64,000 nt of DNA from Corynebacterium pseudokroppenstedtii (lineage in GTDB: Bacteria; Actinomycetota; Actinomycetes; Mycobacteriales; Mycobacteriaceae), in NCBI RefSeq assembly GCF_019754945.1, contig NZ_JAEUWU010000004.1:186001-250000 (forward strand), read 5' to 3'. A model generated the notes under the pieces. The model ran no database searches, was not told where the DNA came from, and saw only the letters and a list, made by a program, of their open reading frames with translations. The position numbers and the translations under genes are program-made. The number at the start of each line of letters is the position of its first letter. Positions within the stretch are counted from its first letter, which is position 1. This document shows positions 34,802-45,784 of the stretch, one piece after another.

Positions 34802-37045
34802 ATGACAAGTACCGCGCACTCGTCCTCGCGTAACAATCCGGAGGCCACCCAGCGGCAAGATTCGCTCCCCACTAAGGCTGATGCCCCGTCGACGTCACCG
34901 TCGTCCTCACCGGAAGCATCCCCCTCAGCGTCGAAACGGAAGTTTCATAGACCCGACTTTTCCCAGCTCCAGCGGTTGGGAAAAAGCCTCATGCTGCCCA
35001 TCGCGCTCCTGCCGGCAGCGGGAATACTCCTCCGATTAGGCCAAGACGACCTCCTCGGAAGGATCCAAACTCCCGTCATCGGCCCCTTCTTCGAGGCGAT
35101 GAGCGCGGCCGGCCAAGCGCTTTTCTCCCAGCTCCCGCTGCTTTTTGCGGTCGGGGTAGCCATTGGGTTCGCTAAGAAGGCCGACGGGTCAACAGCCCTG
35201 GCTGCCGTCGCCGGCTACCTCGTGATGGGTGCGGTGTTCAAACAAATGTCGCCGCTCGTCCTCCACGGAGTCAAGGATTCCTCAGGCGAACAAGCACTCA
35301 TCGATTACAGCGTCTTCGGCGGTATCGTCGTCGGTCTGCTCACCGCGTGGCTCTACGACAAGTATCACGACATTAAACTGCCGTCCTACCTCGGGTTCTT
35401 CGGCGGGCGTCGATTTGTTCCCATCGTCGTCTCAGTAACGACGCTGATCACCGGATTTGTTCTGTCGTACATTTACCCCATTTTCAACGAAGGACTGACG
35501 GCGATTGGCCGATTCATCGGTGGAACGGGTGCATTAGGAGCGTTTGTTTACGGATTTGCTAACCGAATGCTCATTCCGCTGGGACTTCACCACATTCTGA
35601 ACACCTACGTGTGGTTTATTTACGGTGATTACAACGGACCCGACGGAACTGTGTCCGGCGAGCTCTCCCGCTTCGCCGCAGGTGACCACTCAGCGGGGCT
35701 ACTGACCTCCGGTTTTTATCCCATTTTGATGTTCGGCCTCCCCGCAGCAGCGCTGGCCATGATTCACACAGCGAAGAAGGGCCAAAAAGCGACGGCGATC
35801 GGTATCCTCTCCGCCGCTGGACTGACGGCGTTCTTCACCGGTGTGACCGAACCCCTCGAATTCGCGTTTATGTTCCTGGCGTTCCCCCTCTACGTTGTCC
35901 ATGCGGTACTCACGGGACTATCCCTCGCCATTGCGGAGCTGCTGAATATCCACCTGGGGTTCTCGTTCTCTGCCGGACTACTCGATTTGATCCTCTACGG
36001 CACGGCGCCCGCTGCACACAACATTCCTCTTCTTATCGTTCAAGGGCTCGCGTTCGCGGTTCTGTACTACCTCATATTCCGGTTTGCCATCGTGCATTGG
36101 AATCTCCACACACCAGGCCGAGCGGACACAACAGTCGGTGCAGCTGACAACACCGATGAGTCGGGCTCAGCCACCGGCTCTACGACGTCGGAAAATGAAA
36201 CTTGGGGCATCTCCTCGAGCACCACGAGTGTCAGTGCAACACCAGGCTCAGCTACCCCTTCGTCGCCTTCGTCGCGGGCCGAAGACCTGATTAATGCCTT
36301 CGGCGGGCGAGACAACCTCGCCAACGTGGATGCATGCATTACCCGGCTCCGCATGGAAGTCAACAACCCCGCAGCCGTCGATAAGAACAAGCTTCAAGCA
36401 TTGGGCGCGTCCGGGGTCATGGAAATCGGGACCAGCGTTCAAGCAGTCTTCGGGACAGAATCCGATGTCCTTAAAGACGAAATCAACGCAGCTCTCGCGG
36501 GGGCTGCCACCGGCACGCGCACGGAAAGATCCACGGACTCGCCCGCAGCACAACCCCAAGACCATGGGCCACTGGAGGTCCGCGCGCCGATCCCCGGAAC
36601 AGTGATCCCGCTCTCGCAGGTAGAAGATAAAACGTTCGCTTCGGAAACGGTGGGCCGCGGCCTCGCTATCCGCCCGGAACAGGGCGTCCTCGAAGCCGTC
36701 GCCCCCGTCAGTGGCCGTATCATGCAGCTCTTCCCACACGCCTTCGCCATCATGACCGACGACCGCATCGGCGTTCTCGTACACCTAGGTATCGACACCG
36801 TCGAATTAAACGGCCAAGGATTTACCGTCCATGCCGCGAAAGGCGACCACGTTGTTCAAGGCCAGCCGATCGTGACATACGACGTGCCCGCCGTCGCCGC
36901 AGCCGGCCGTCCCACCACCGTTCCTGTGGTGGTGATGGATAGCCGACGGATGGAGATCACCATGGCATCCGAGCCGGCGGAGAACGAATCGGTCACGACG
37001 ATGCGGCCACTGTTCTCCGTCGAAAAACCTACTCCTCGGGGCTAA
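34802..37045 (+). CDS. PTS permease EIICBA, N-acetylglucosamine/glucose type
   Basis: A 747-aa sugar permease that phosphorylates its substrate during uptake. A Ser/Pro-rich cytosolic leader of about 45 residues precedes the EIIC domain (about 50-440) with SLMLPIALLPAAGILLRLG and the LIPLGLHHILNTYVWF substrate-site region. EIIB follows with its phospho-Cys512 in VDACITRLRM, and EIIA with His661 in IGVLVHLGIDTVELNG. The C-B-A order and the LGLHHILN motif point to the NagE (GlcNAc) branch rather than the B-C-A order of C. glutamicum PtsG. ATG 34802 is preferred over an ATG 36 bases upstream. The 3' end overlaps the convergent betB by 17 bp. Confidence 0.88.
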   Translation: MTSTAHSSSRNNPEATQRQDSLPTKADAPSTSPSSSPEASPSASKRKFHRPDFSQLQRLGKSLMLPIALLPAAGILLRLGQDDLLGRIQTPVIGPFFEAMSAAGQALFSQLPLLFAVGVAIGFAKKADGSTALAAVAGYLVMGAVFKQMSPLVLHGVKDSSGEQALIDYSVFGGIVVGLLTAWLYDKYHDIKLPSYLGFFGGRRFVPIVVSVTTLITGFVLSYIYPIFNEGLTAIGRFIGGTGALGAFVYGFANRMLIPLGLHHILNTYVWFIYGDYNGPDGTVSGELSRFAAGDHSAGLLTSGFYPILMFGLPAAALAMIHTAKKGQKATAIGILSAAGLTAFFTGVTEPLEFAFMFLAFPLYVVHAVLTGLSLAIAELLNIHLGFSFSAGLLDLILYGTAPAAHNIPLLIVQGLAFAVLYYLIFRFAIVHWNLHTPGRADTTVGAADNTDESGSATGSTTSENETWGISSSTTSVSATPGSATPSSPSSRAEDLINAFGGRDNLANVDACITRLRMEVNNPAAVDKNKLQALGASGVMEIGTSVQAVFGTESDVLKDEINAALAGAATGTRTERSTDSPAAQPQDHGPLEVRAPIPGTVIPLSQVEDKTFASETVGRGLAIRPEQGVLEAVAPVSGRIMQLFPHAFAIMTDDRIGVLVHLGIDTVELNGQGFTVHAAKGDHVVQGQPIVTYDVPAVAAAGRPTTVPVVVMDSRRMEITMASEPAENESVTTMRPLFSVEKPTPRG

Positions 37046-38573
37046 ACCACCCGGTCACGGCCGGCGTCGTGTTGTGATAAATGTGCTTCGGCTCGGTGTA
37101 TTCCTCCAGACCAGTGGGGCCGAGCTCGCGGCCCATACCGGACTGGCCGAAGCCACCCCACTCTGCCTGCGGCAAGTAGGGGTGGAAATCATTAATCCAG
37201 ATCGTTCCGTGCCGCAACCCACGAGCAACGCGCTCTGCGCGGCCCGCGTCGGATGTCCACACGGCCCCGGCCAGCCCGTAGTTCGTGTCGTTCGCGATGC
37301 GGATGGCTTCCTCTTCCGTCGAGAATGTCTCCACGGTCACCGTCGGGCCAAAAGCCTCATCGTGAACACAGTCCATCTCTTGGGTGCACTGATCGATCAC
37401 CGTCGGCAAGTAGAACCAGCCGTCGTCCAATGAGGCACTGCCATCTGCTGTCGGGCCAGTACCAAAAGCACCACCACACCGCACGCGGGCACCTTGCTCA
37501 CGCGCATGGGCCACATAATTCGAAACCTTCTCGCGGTGCGCCTCCGAGATCAGCGCACCCGTTTCCGCTTTCTCATCAAATGGGCCACCCAAGCGAACCT
37601 TTTCAGCTCGGGCCACAAGGTCTGTGACAAAGCGCTCCGCAATGGACTCTTCGACGACGAGCCGAGCTCCCGCCGAGCACACCTGACCGGAGTGGACGAA
37701 TGCAGCATTCATCGCGTTATCCAACGCGGCGTCGTAGTCGGCATCTGCGAAAATGACGTTCGGATTCTTGCCACCCAGCTCAAGAGCAATCTTCTTCACT
37801 GTGAGAGACGCTTCAGAGGCCAAGTGGCGTCCGGTCTCCAGGCCACCCGTGAACGACACCATGTCGACGCGCGGGTCACTCGATAAAGGTGCGCCCGCCG
37901 ATTTACCAGCACCGGTGATCAGGTTCCCTGCACCCTTCGGCAGCCCGGCCTTGTCCATCACATCCAGCAGCAACATAGAAGTATGAGGCGTCAGCTCGGC
38001 CGGCTTCAGGACGAACGTGTTTGCCGCCGCCACACAGGGCGCAACCTTCCACGCAACCTGAAGGAGCGGGTAATTCCACGGGGTAATCAGCCCGCACACG
38101 CCTACGGGCTCACGCACAATACGCGAGCTTATCGACGGATCACCAGCGTCAACGACGCGTCCGGCGTCGTTACCGGCGAGCTTGCCGAAGTAACGGAAGC
38201 ATCCGATGATGTCATCCATATCGGCATTGGATTCCATGAGACGCTTACCCGTGTCCAAGGACTCCGCAAGCGCGAATTCATCCTTGCGCTCCTCAATATT
38301 GTCCGCGACGGCGAGGAGAAGCTGACCGCGGTCAAAACCCGACCAGCCTGACCACACGCCCGAGTCAAAAGCCTCACGAGCAGCGGCGATGGCGCGGTCT
38401 GTGTCCTTCGTCGACGCCTCAGCGACCACGCCCACTGCCTGATTGTTAGCAGGACAGGTGATCGTGCGCGTCTCACCGTCGATTGCAGAACCCCATTCAC
38501 CATTGATGAACAGTGATTCCGGCTCGGCTGCCGGCGTAGGGGCAGTTTTCATTTGCGTCGTTGATTGCGACAT
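37029..38573 (-). CDS. betB: betaine-aldehyde dehydrogenase-type aldehyde dehydrogenase
   Basis: A 514-aa NAD(P)-dependent aldehyde dehydrogenase. VCGLITPWNYPLLQVAWKV binds cofactor, VSFTGGLETGRHL is the Rossmann turn, ALELGGKNPNVIF carries the catalytic Glu, and AFVHSGQVCSAGARL the nucleophile Cys near residue 290. Its position 30 bp after a BCCT transporter and near a choline dehydrogenase supports betaine aldehyde to glycine betaine as its reaction. Family assignment is certain; the substrate rests on context. Confidence 0.88.
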   Translation of the reverse strand: MSQSTTQMKTAPTPAAEPESLFINGEWGSAIDGETRTITCPANNQAVGVVAEASTKDTDRAIAAAREAFDSGVWSGWSGFDRGQLLLAVADNIEERKDEFALAESLDTGKRLMESNADMDDIIGCFRYFGKLAGNDAGRVVDAGDPSISSRIVREPVGVCGLITPWNYPLLQVAWKVAPCVAAANTFVLKPAELTPHTSMLLLDVMDKAGLPKGAGNLITGAGKSAGAPLSSDPRVDMVSFTGGLETGRHLASEASLTVKKIALELGGKNPNVIFADADYDAALDNAMNAAFVHSGQVCSAGARLVVEESIAERFVTDLVARAEKVRLGGPFDEKAETGALISEAHREKVSNYVAHAREQGARVRCGGAFGTGPTADGSASLDDGWFYLPTVIDQCTQEMDCVHDEAFGPTVTVETFSTEEEAIRIANDTNYGLAGAVWTSDAGRAERVARGLRHGTIWINDFHPYLPQAEWGGFGQSGMGRELGPTGLEEYTEPKHIYHNTTPAVTGWFSPEE

Positions 38574-38603
38574 AGAGTGTCTGCACTCACTTTCTCGTGA
38601 TCG

Positions 38604-40973
38604 TTATTTTTCGCTCTGTGGAGAGGCTGAGCTCTGTGATGATGCTGAGGACGAGTCGCTGACTGCCGTCGATTCCTCCGTGGAAGCCGACGTATCCGCC
38701 TCCTCTTGTTTCTCGCTTCTCACAGAACTGCCTGTTGTAGCGGCACTGTCCGCAGCATAGTCGGAATAATCGTCCACCCATTCGACGACCGGATCGGCGT
38801 TATCCGACAAGTCGGACCCACCCGGAAGATCGGATTGAAGGTGAAGGAATTCCATATGCCTCTCATACAAATCTAAAACGTTTTCAATGAGCTGAGATTC
38901 CGTATAACCATAAACGTCATAGCCCAGTGAACCGGTAAGCGTGAAGATTTCCAACCGGTAATACAGTTCTTCACTGTCACTATCCAGATGAATGCGGCCG
39001 GCAAACGACGGCATCGGGTACTGCGTCGGATAAATCTGATAGCGGAAGTCTTTGTCGCTCCCAAACTTCACGCGGAAGTCAAGCTGAGCCAGTCCCAGGC
39101 CCTCCACGATTGATCGCGTGTACTCGACATCCGCGCCGCGTTCCTTGCATGCCTTCGCCACCTTGTCCAAGGCAGGGGCGGCAACGTTATCAATGTACGT
39201 CTCCACCTGGGTATATGACGGGAATGACATGGCGCGGTTGAGGCGTTTCCTCCAGTTCATTCCCGCTTCCGCAGGCGCAGCACGGCTAGACATTGCGCCG
39301 TGCAAAGCACGCGCACTCGATTTGGATTGCAATAGTTCCAAACGCAATGACTTAAACAAGCTGTACATCACGAGATACATGACGATCGCGAATGGCAATC
39401 CCATGATGATCGTTGCGTTTTGCAAAGCGGGAATACCGTCGACGAACAGCATGGATATGGTGAGCACACCGACGGTAGCCGCCCAGAAAATACGGGACCA
39501 TGCCGGTCCGTCTTGCTGTGAGTCCGTAATTTTCGATGTGAAGTTACTCATGACCAGTGCCGCAGAGTCCGCAGAGGTGATGTAGAGCAACAGACCGATC
39601 AGCGACGCTGCCCCCATGACCACCATGCCGGCCGGATACTGACCGAGCAGGAGATAGAACGCGCGCTCTGGTTTATCGACTGCCATGTGGCCAAAGTCGC
39701 TATCGCCGTGAATAACTTTGTCCAGAGCGGAATTCCCGAAAAAGGACACCCATAGCAGGACGAATAAAAATGGTACGGACATCGTACCGACAACGAACTG
39801 CCGCAAACTGCGCCCGCGCGAAATGCGCGCCAGGAACAGGCCGATGAAGGGGGCCCAGGCCACCCACCATGCCCAGAAGAACAGCGTCCATGAGTTCAGC
39901 CATTCTTGAGCACCGGAGAAGGCGTAGGTGTCCATCGTCATGCCCGGGAACTTCGAGACATACTCGCCCACATTCATGACCAAGGCGTCGAAGAGGAAGG
40001 CTGTTCGGCCTGTGACCAGGATGTAGAGCATCAGTCCGATCGCGAGGAGCACGTTGATCTCTGAGAGTCGTTTTATTCCTTTATCAACACCGGACACTGC
40101 AGAAATCGTGGCGACCGCAACGGCTAGCACGATTAACCCTATTTGCCAGCCTAAGTTTTCGGGAAAGTTAAAAAGGACCTTCAGCCCATAATTGAGCTGA
40201 ACAACGCCGATACCCAATGACGTGGCAACACCGAAAACCGTGCCTAACATGGCCGCGATATCAACGGCATCGCCGGCGGGCCCGTGGATCCGCTTACCGA
40301 TCAGCGGGTAGAGCGCGGATCGAATGGAAAGGGGCATGTTCAGGCGGTATGCGAAGTACCCAAACGCCATTCCCATCAAGGCGTAGAGAGCCCACCCAGT
40401 GATCCCGTAGTGGAACAGGGTGAAGACAACGGCCTGACGTGCAGCTTCAATACTCTCACCGTCACCTGATGGTGGGTGGTAATACTGGGAAACCGGTTCC
40501 GCCACCGAGAAGAACAGCAGGTCAATGCCGATGCCTGCGGCAAAAAGCATCGATGCCCAAGAGAAAAGGCCGAACTGCGGTTTCGCATGGTCCGGCCCGA
40601 GTTTGATGAGGCCCGCACGGGTGATGGCAACACCGAGCATGAACAGCACAGCCACCGTGGCGGTGAGGATATAGAACCATCCAGCATTCTTCGATACTGT
40701 TCCGACGATGTCCGTCAGCACGGATAGTGCATTATCGGGCGCCAGTATCGCCCACAGCGCAATGCAGATGATGAGAACGCCGGAAATGATAAACACCGGC
40801 CAGTTCACATCTGGCGGGTCTACGGTCCTGGTTGGTTGAGACCCGCCGGCTACCTGATTTTTCGTCGGGTCTTTTTTCCCTGTGCCATTGTCGGCGCCAT
40901 TGTCGTCCGCGTCCCCATGGTCAGGGATTGTCGACGTCTTTCTGGCTGAAATAGAACTCTCCAATCGGCCCAT
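38604..40973 (-). CDS. betT: BCCT-family choline/betaine transporter
   Basis: A 789-aa secondary transporter. A 60-residue polar N-terminus precedes twelve predicted helices. FGVATSLGIGVVQLNYGL and WTLFFWAWWVAWAPFIGLFLAR contain the BCCT signature and substrate Trp residues. The long cytosolic tail (about 555-789) resembles E. coli BetT, including a region ending in a Ser-rich stretch, and such tails sense osmotic stress. Strong aaggaagaga ribosome site. It is divergent from betA and runs into betB after 30 bp, so imported choline is the likely substrate. Confidence 0.88.
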   Translation of the reverse strand: MGRLESSISARKTSTIPDHGDADDNGADNGTGKKDPTKNQVAGGSQPTRTVDPPDVNWPVFIISGVLIICIALWAILAPDNALSVLTDIVGTVSKNAGWFYILTATVAVLFMLGVAITRAGLIKLGPDHAKPQFGLFSWASMLFAAGIGIDLLFFSVAEPVSQYYHPPSGDGESIEAARQAVVFTLFHYGITGWALYALMGMAFGYFAYRLNMPLSIRSALYPLIGKRIHGPAGDAVDIAAMLGTVFGVATSLGIGVVQLNYGLKVLFNFPENLGWQIGLIVLAVAVATISAVSGVDKGIKRLSEINVLLAIGLMLYILVTGRTAFLFDALVMNVGEYVSKFPGMTMDTYAFSGAQEWLNSWTLFFWAWWVAWAPFIGLFLARISRGRSLRQFVVGTMSVPFLFVLLWVSFFGNSALDKVIHGDSDFGHMAVDKPERAFYLLLGQYPAGMVVMGAASLIGLLLYITSADSAALVMSNFTSKITDSQQDGPAWSRIFWAATVGVLTISMLFVDGIPALQNATIIMGLPFAIVMYLVMYSLFKSLRLELLQSKSSARALHGAMSSRAAPAEAGMNWRKRLNRAMSFPSYTQVETYIDNVAAPALDKVAKACKERGADVEYTRSIVEGLGLAQLDFRVKFGSDKDFRYQIYPTQYPMPSFAGRIHLDSDSEELYYRLEIFTLTGSLGYDVYGYTESQLIENVLDLYERHMEFLHLQSDLPGGSDLSDNADPVVEWVDDYSDYAADSAATTGSSVRSEKQEEADTSASTEESTAVSDSSSASSQSSASPQSEK

Positions 40974-41308
40974 GCGTCTCTTCCTTCAGTTTTTCTGGGA
41001 CCGTATGAGTATAAACAATTTAGATAGAAAATGTAGTCGGTCACATTTCAAAAGAGTTTTCACAATATGTATAGCTACTGTTCAAACGCTTTTCAGGGTA
41101 TTAAATACACATTTTCAACTTGGTTTTTCCGCCTATTTTTGATATTCTGATTACCCATTATCAATGGGATTCACGGCCAAAATGTGCGCGAAAATAAGCT
41201 GCACTATTTCTACCGCGCTATTTTTGCTGCCGCGATTCCCGATGTCCATGTCCATCACGCGCTGCATCGGCGCCCTACGTATGCATTCTAGGCAAGGAGG
41301 ATCTCTAC
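40974..41308. promoter_or_regulatory. divergent betT/betA control region
   Basis: This 335-bp A+T-rich region lies between divergent betT and betA. An inverted repeat cccatt-atc-aatggg (41154-41168) lies near the middle and is a candidate operator. Several TTTT/AAAA tracts near 41040-41145 could be promoter elements. No betI-type repressor gene lies in the window. Confidence 0.45.
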
Positions 41309-43081
41309 GTGAGTTCGTTTGCTTCTCGGCTGGAGTCCGCAGCCGCATCGGCTGGCTCAAAGATTGGCAAGCTTTTCCCCAAGTCCGGTTCAACGGTGGA
41401 ACACCGCGACGTCGTCATCGTGGGCGCTGGTTCCGCCGGTTCTGTGTTGGCTAACCGGCTGTCATCAGACTTTTCGACGTCGGTCATGGTGCTGGAGGCA
41501 GGGAGGAATGACTCCCTCTGGGATCTCTACATCCACATGCCGTCCGCATTTTCTTTCCCCATCGGCAATAAGCATTACGACTGGGAATACGAGTCCGTCC
41601 CCGAGCCGGAAATGCACGGCCGTCGGATTTACCATGCCCGCGGCAAAGTCGTCGGTGGTTCGTCGTCGATTAATGGGCAAATTTTCCAGCGCGGCAACCC
41701 GATGGATTACGAGAAGTGGGGCAAGCGCGATGGGCTGGAGAAGTGGGATTGGAAGTACTGCCTCCCCTACTTCAAGCGGATGGAAACGGCGTTGGGCTCC
41801 CCCGATGACGATCCCCGCCGTGGGCACAATGGACCCCTGCGCATGAAGCGCGGCCCGGCAACATCGCCCCTGTTCAAGGCGTTCTTTAAGTCCATCGAGC
41901 AGGCGGGCTATAACTACACGCCGGATGTGAACGGGTACCGCCAGGAAGGTTTCGGCCCGTTCGACGCGAATATTGATCGCGGGCGTCGCCTGTCCGCGGC
42001 CCGCGCGTACCTTCACCCCGTCCTCGATCGCGAAAACTTGGAGCTCCGCACCCGCGCGAATGTCCGTCGCATTCTTTTCGAGGGCACGAAGGCCGTGGGC
42101 GTTGAGTACTACTGGCACGGTCGCACTCACCAGGTCCGCGCCGACAAAGTGATCCTGTGTGGCGGAGCCATCAATTCGCCGCAGCTGCTGCAGGTGTCCG
42201 GCGTCGGCAATAAGGATCTGCTGAACAAGGTCGGCGTCAACGTCGTTAAGGATTTGCCGGGTGTCGGCGAGAATTTGCAGGACCACCTTGAGGTGTATGT
42301 CCAGTACAACTGCACCAAGCCCGTGTCTGCTCAGCGCTACTTGGATAAGTGGCGGTGGCCGATGCTGGGCTTGCAGTGGTTGACGACGCATAAGGGCCCC
42401 GTGGCTACGTCGCATTTCGAAGCTGGTGGGTTCGCGCGGTCCAATGAGAACGAGGACTACCCGAACCTCATGTTCCACTTCCTGCCCCTGGCTATGCGTT
42501 ATGACGGCACGAAGCCGGAGGGTGACGACGGATTCCAGTTCCACGTTGGCCCGATGTACTCGGATGCGCGCGGATATGTGCGGATTACTGCGCCGACGGT
42601 GGATACCAAGCCGGATATTTTGTTCAACTACTTGTCGACGGAGCAGGATCGCCGCGAGTGGGTTGAAGCTATCAAGGTGTCACGCAAACTGCTGGACACC
42701 CCGGCGATGAAGGAATACACCGACGGGGAGATTTCTCCCGGCTCTGCGGTGCAGACCGATGAGGAGATCCTCGAGTGGGTTCGGAATGACGCCGAGACCG
42801 CGCTGCACCCGTCCTGCACCTGTGCGATGGGCCCAGAGAGCGACCCGATGTCGGTGGTCGATCCCTCTACCATGCAGGTTCACGGCACGGATGGTCTTTA
42901 TGTTGTCGACGCATCCGTCATGCCGTCGATTCCGAACGGCAATATCTACGCGCCGACGATGATGATCGCGGAAAAGGCGTCGGACATCATTGCCGGGAAG
43001 ACTCCTCTTGCCGCTGATGAGACGCCGTTCTACCACGTCAAGCGTGGTGATCCGCTCAATCCGCCGGAGCAGGAGAAGTAG
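41309..43081 (+). CDS. betA: choline dehydrogenase (GMC oxidoreductase)
   Basis: A 590-aa FAD enzyme of the GMC family. About 30 leader residues precede the FAD motif VVIVGAGSAGSVLANRL. GKVVGGSSSINGQIFQRGN is GMC signature 1 and GGAINSPQLLQVSGVG signature 2. The C-terminal LHPSCTCAMG and NGNIYAPTMMIAEKASD hold the catalytic His and the closing FAD contact. With BetB it converts choline to glycine betaine, an osmoprotectant. The GTG start follows a perfect aaggagg. It is divergent from betT/betB, a common arrangement. A related alcohol substrate cannot be excluded. Confidence 0.92.
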   Translation: MSSFASRLESAAASAGSKIGKLFPKSGSTVEHRDVVIVGAGSAGSVLANRLSSDFSTSVMVLEAGRNDSLWDLYIHMPSAFSFPIGNKHYDWEYESVPEPEMHGRRIYHARGKVVGGSSSINGQIFQRGNPMDYEKWGKRDGLEKWDWKYCLPYFKRMETALGSPDDDPRRGHNGPLRMKRGPATSPLFKAFFKSIEQAGYNYTPDVNGYRQEGFGPFDANIDRGRRLSAARAYLHPVLDRENLELRTRANVRRILFEGTKAVGVEYYWHGRTHQVRADKVILCGGAINSPQLLQVSGVGNKDLLNKVGVNVVKDLPGVGENLQDHLEVYVQYNCTKPVSAQRYLDKWRWPMLGLQWLTTHKGPVATSHFEAGGFARSNENEDYPNLMFHFLPLAMRYDGTKPEGDDGFQFHVGPMYSDARGYVRITAPTVDTKPDILFNYLSTEQDRREWVEAIKVSRKLLDTPAMKEYTDGEISPGSAVQTDEEILEWVRNDAETALHPSCTCAMGPESDPMSVVDPSTMQVHGTDGLYVVDASVMPSIPNGNIYAPTMMIAEKASDIIAGKTPLAADETPFYHVKRGDPLNPPEQEK

Positions 43082-43191
43082 ACAGCTAGGCTGCGTGAGT
43101 AGCTGCATGAACAGCCGGGCCTAGATTTATCGGGCGGCGCACTGGGAATGTACCCAGTCGCCGCCCGATGATTTTTATCCTCGAACTCACC

Positions 43192-44400
<1,209 letters not shown>

Positions 44401-44419
44401 CTATCTTTCGTTCGCCGGG

Positions 44420-45784
44420 TTACACCAGCCGCCGAGCACCCGCAGCCGGGGAAATTGCTAAGAATGTGGGGTTCGGTAATTTCTTATCGACGGTGCGCTG
44501 GTGAATTTCCTGCGCAACCACGGTGATGCGGTCCGTGGGGACGAGCGCGATAATGCTTCCGCCGAATCCTCCGCCGGTCATGCGGGCGCCGACGGCACCT
44601 GCGTCGAGGGCCGCGTCCCGTGCGAAGTTCAGTTCCAGTGTGGATACGTCGTAGAGGTCGCGGAGGGATTCGTGGCTCTCGTTCATGAGCCACCCGAATT
44701 CTTGCCAGTTCTTGCTGTTCAGGGCATCTTGGGCGCGCCGGGTTCGGGCGGTTTCCTCGATGACATGTCTGACGCGCATGCGTGCAATATCGGGACTGAC
44801 CGTGGATTCATCGGTGTCCGCCCAGGAGGTTGCGGCGGCGATGGGGTCATCGATGTCGAGGAGAGTGGGCGCACCGGCATGTGCGGTGACGGCGTCGATA
44901 ACGCCTCGTCGCGAGGCATATTGTCCATCGGACAGCGAGTGGGGCGCGTTGGTGTCCGCTACCAAGAATGCGAGCCCATCGGATTCGACGTCGCAGGCAA
45001 CCTGATTGACGACGTTGGTGCGGAAATCAATGGCTAAGGCGTGGCCTGCTGTCGCCAGGAGGGAACTGCGCTGGTCTAGCCCCCCTGTCGACGCGCCGAC
45101 GACGTCATTTTCTGCACGGATCGCGGCGTCGATGAGGAGTTGATAGGCCGCCTGGTCGAGGGGCTGCTTTGGAGCAGCAAGCTCGCGGGCAGCTAGTGCG
45201 GCGGAGCACTCCAAAGCGGCCGAGCTGGAGAGCCCGGAGCCCAGGGGAACGTCAGAAATGATGGCGAGGTCCAGCCCATTGTTCTGCTGATCGGATGGAG
45301 GTATCGCACCATTCTGATGGCCGGCCCATATAGTTCCCGCAACGTAACCGGACCAATCGGCGGGATGACCCGGGCCGATATCCGCGAGTTCCACGGAGGT
45401 GCGGAGCGCCTCGGGGTGGGTGACATCATCTGTCCCTATCGCGGTATCTCCGGATTCCGTTGCGGCGCCCGGCGGAAGAGAAACAATCGAGATGGTGTCG
45501 TCGGTACGACGGCGCGCCGCCACGGCGGTGACATGCGGCAATGCGAACGGAATGGACACTCCGCCCGCGTAATCGACGTGGTCACCGATGAGGTTCACAC
45601 GACCAGGAGCAGCCCACACGCCATCGGGCTTGTCACCAAACGTCTCGGTAAACAACGCGGTGGCATCGGCAATAAGCTGTTGATCGCTGCGGGCCTCGGC
45701 CCACCTGATTGCCTCGGGATCGTGTGGTGCGTGTGAGGGGTTTGCCTGCGGTTGGTCTTTTGGCTCCTCGTGTGAATTTGTCAT
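44420..45784 (-). CDS. galK: galactokinase
   Basis: A 454-aa GHMP kinase that phosphorylates galactose at C1. GRVNLIGDHVDYAGG is the galactokinase signature (usually GEHTDYNGG; His replaced by Asp in GDHVDY). VPLGSGLSSSAALECS is the ATP loop and RMTGGGFGGSIIALV the third motif. The ATG at 45784 overlaps the galT stop as TAATG, so it is translationally coupled; an upstream in-frame start inside galT is less likely. galT and glf flank it in one operon. Confidence 0.95.
   Translation of the reverse strand: MTNSHEEPKDQPQANPSHAPHDPEAIRWAEARSDQQLIADATALFTETFGDKPDGVWAAPGRVNLIGDHVDYAGGVSIPFALPHVTAVAARRRTDDTISIVSLPPGAATESGDTAIGTDDVTHPEALRTSVELADIGPGHPADWSGYVAGTIWAGHQNGAIPPSDQQNNGLDLAIISDVPLGSGLSSSAALECSAALAARELAAPKQPLDQAAYQLLIDAAIRAENDVVGASTGGLDQRSSLLATAGHALAIDFRTNVVNQVACDVESDGLAFLVADTNAPHSLSDGQYASRRGVIDAVTAHAGAPTLLDIDDPIAAATSWADTDESTVSPDIARMRVRHVIEETARTRRAQDALNSKNWQEFGWLMNESHESLRDLYDVSTLELNFARDAALDAGAVGARMTGGGFGGSIIALVPTDRITVVAQEIHQRTVDKKLPNPTFLAISPAAGARRLV

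Noticed and set aside
41465-42544. 359-aa open frame on the - strand over betA
   Set aside because: Antisense shadow; composition unlike a protein family.
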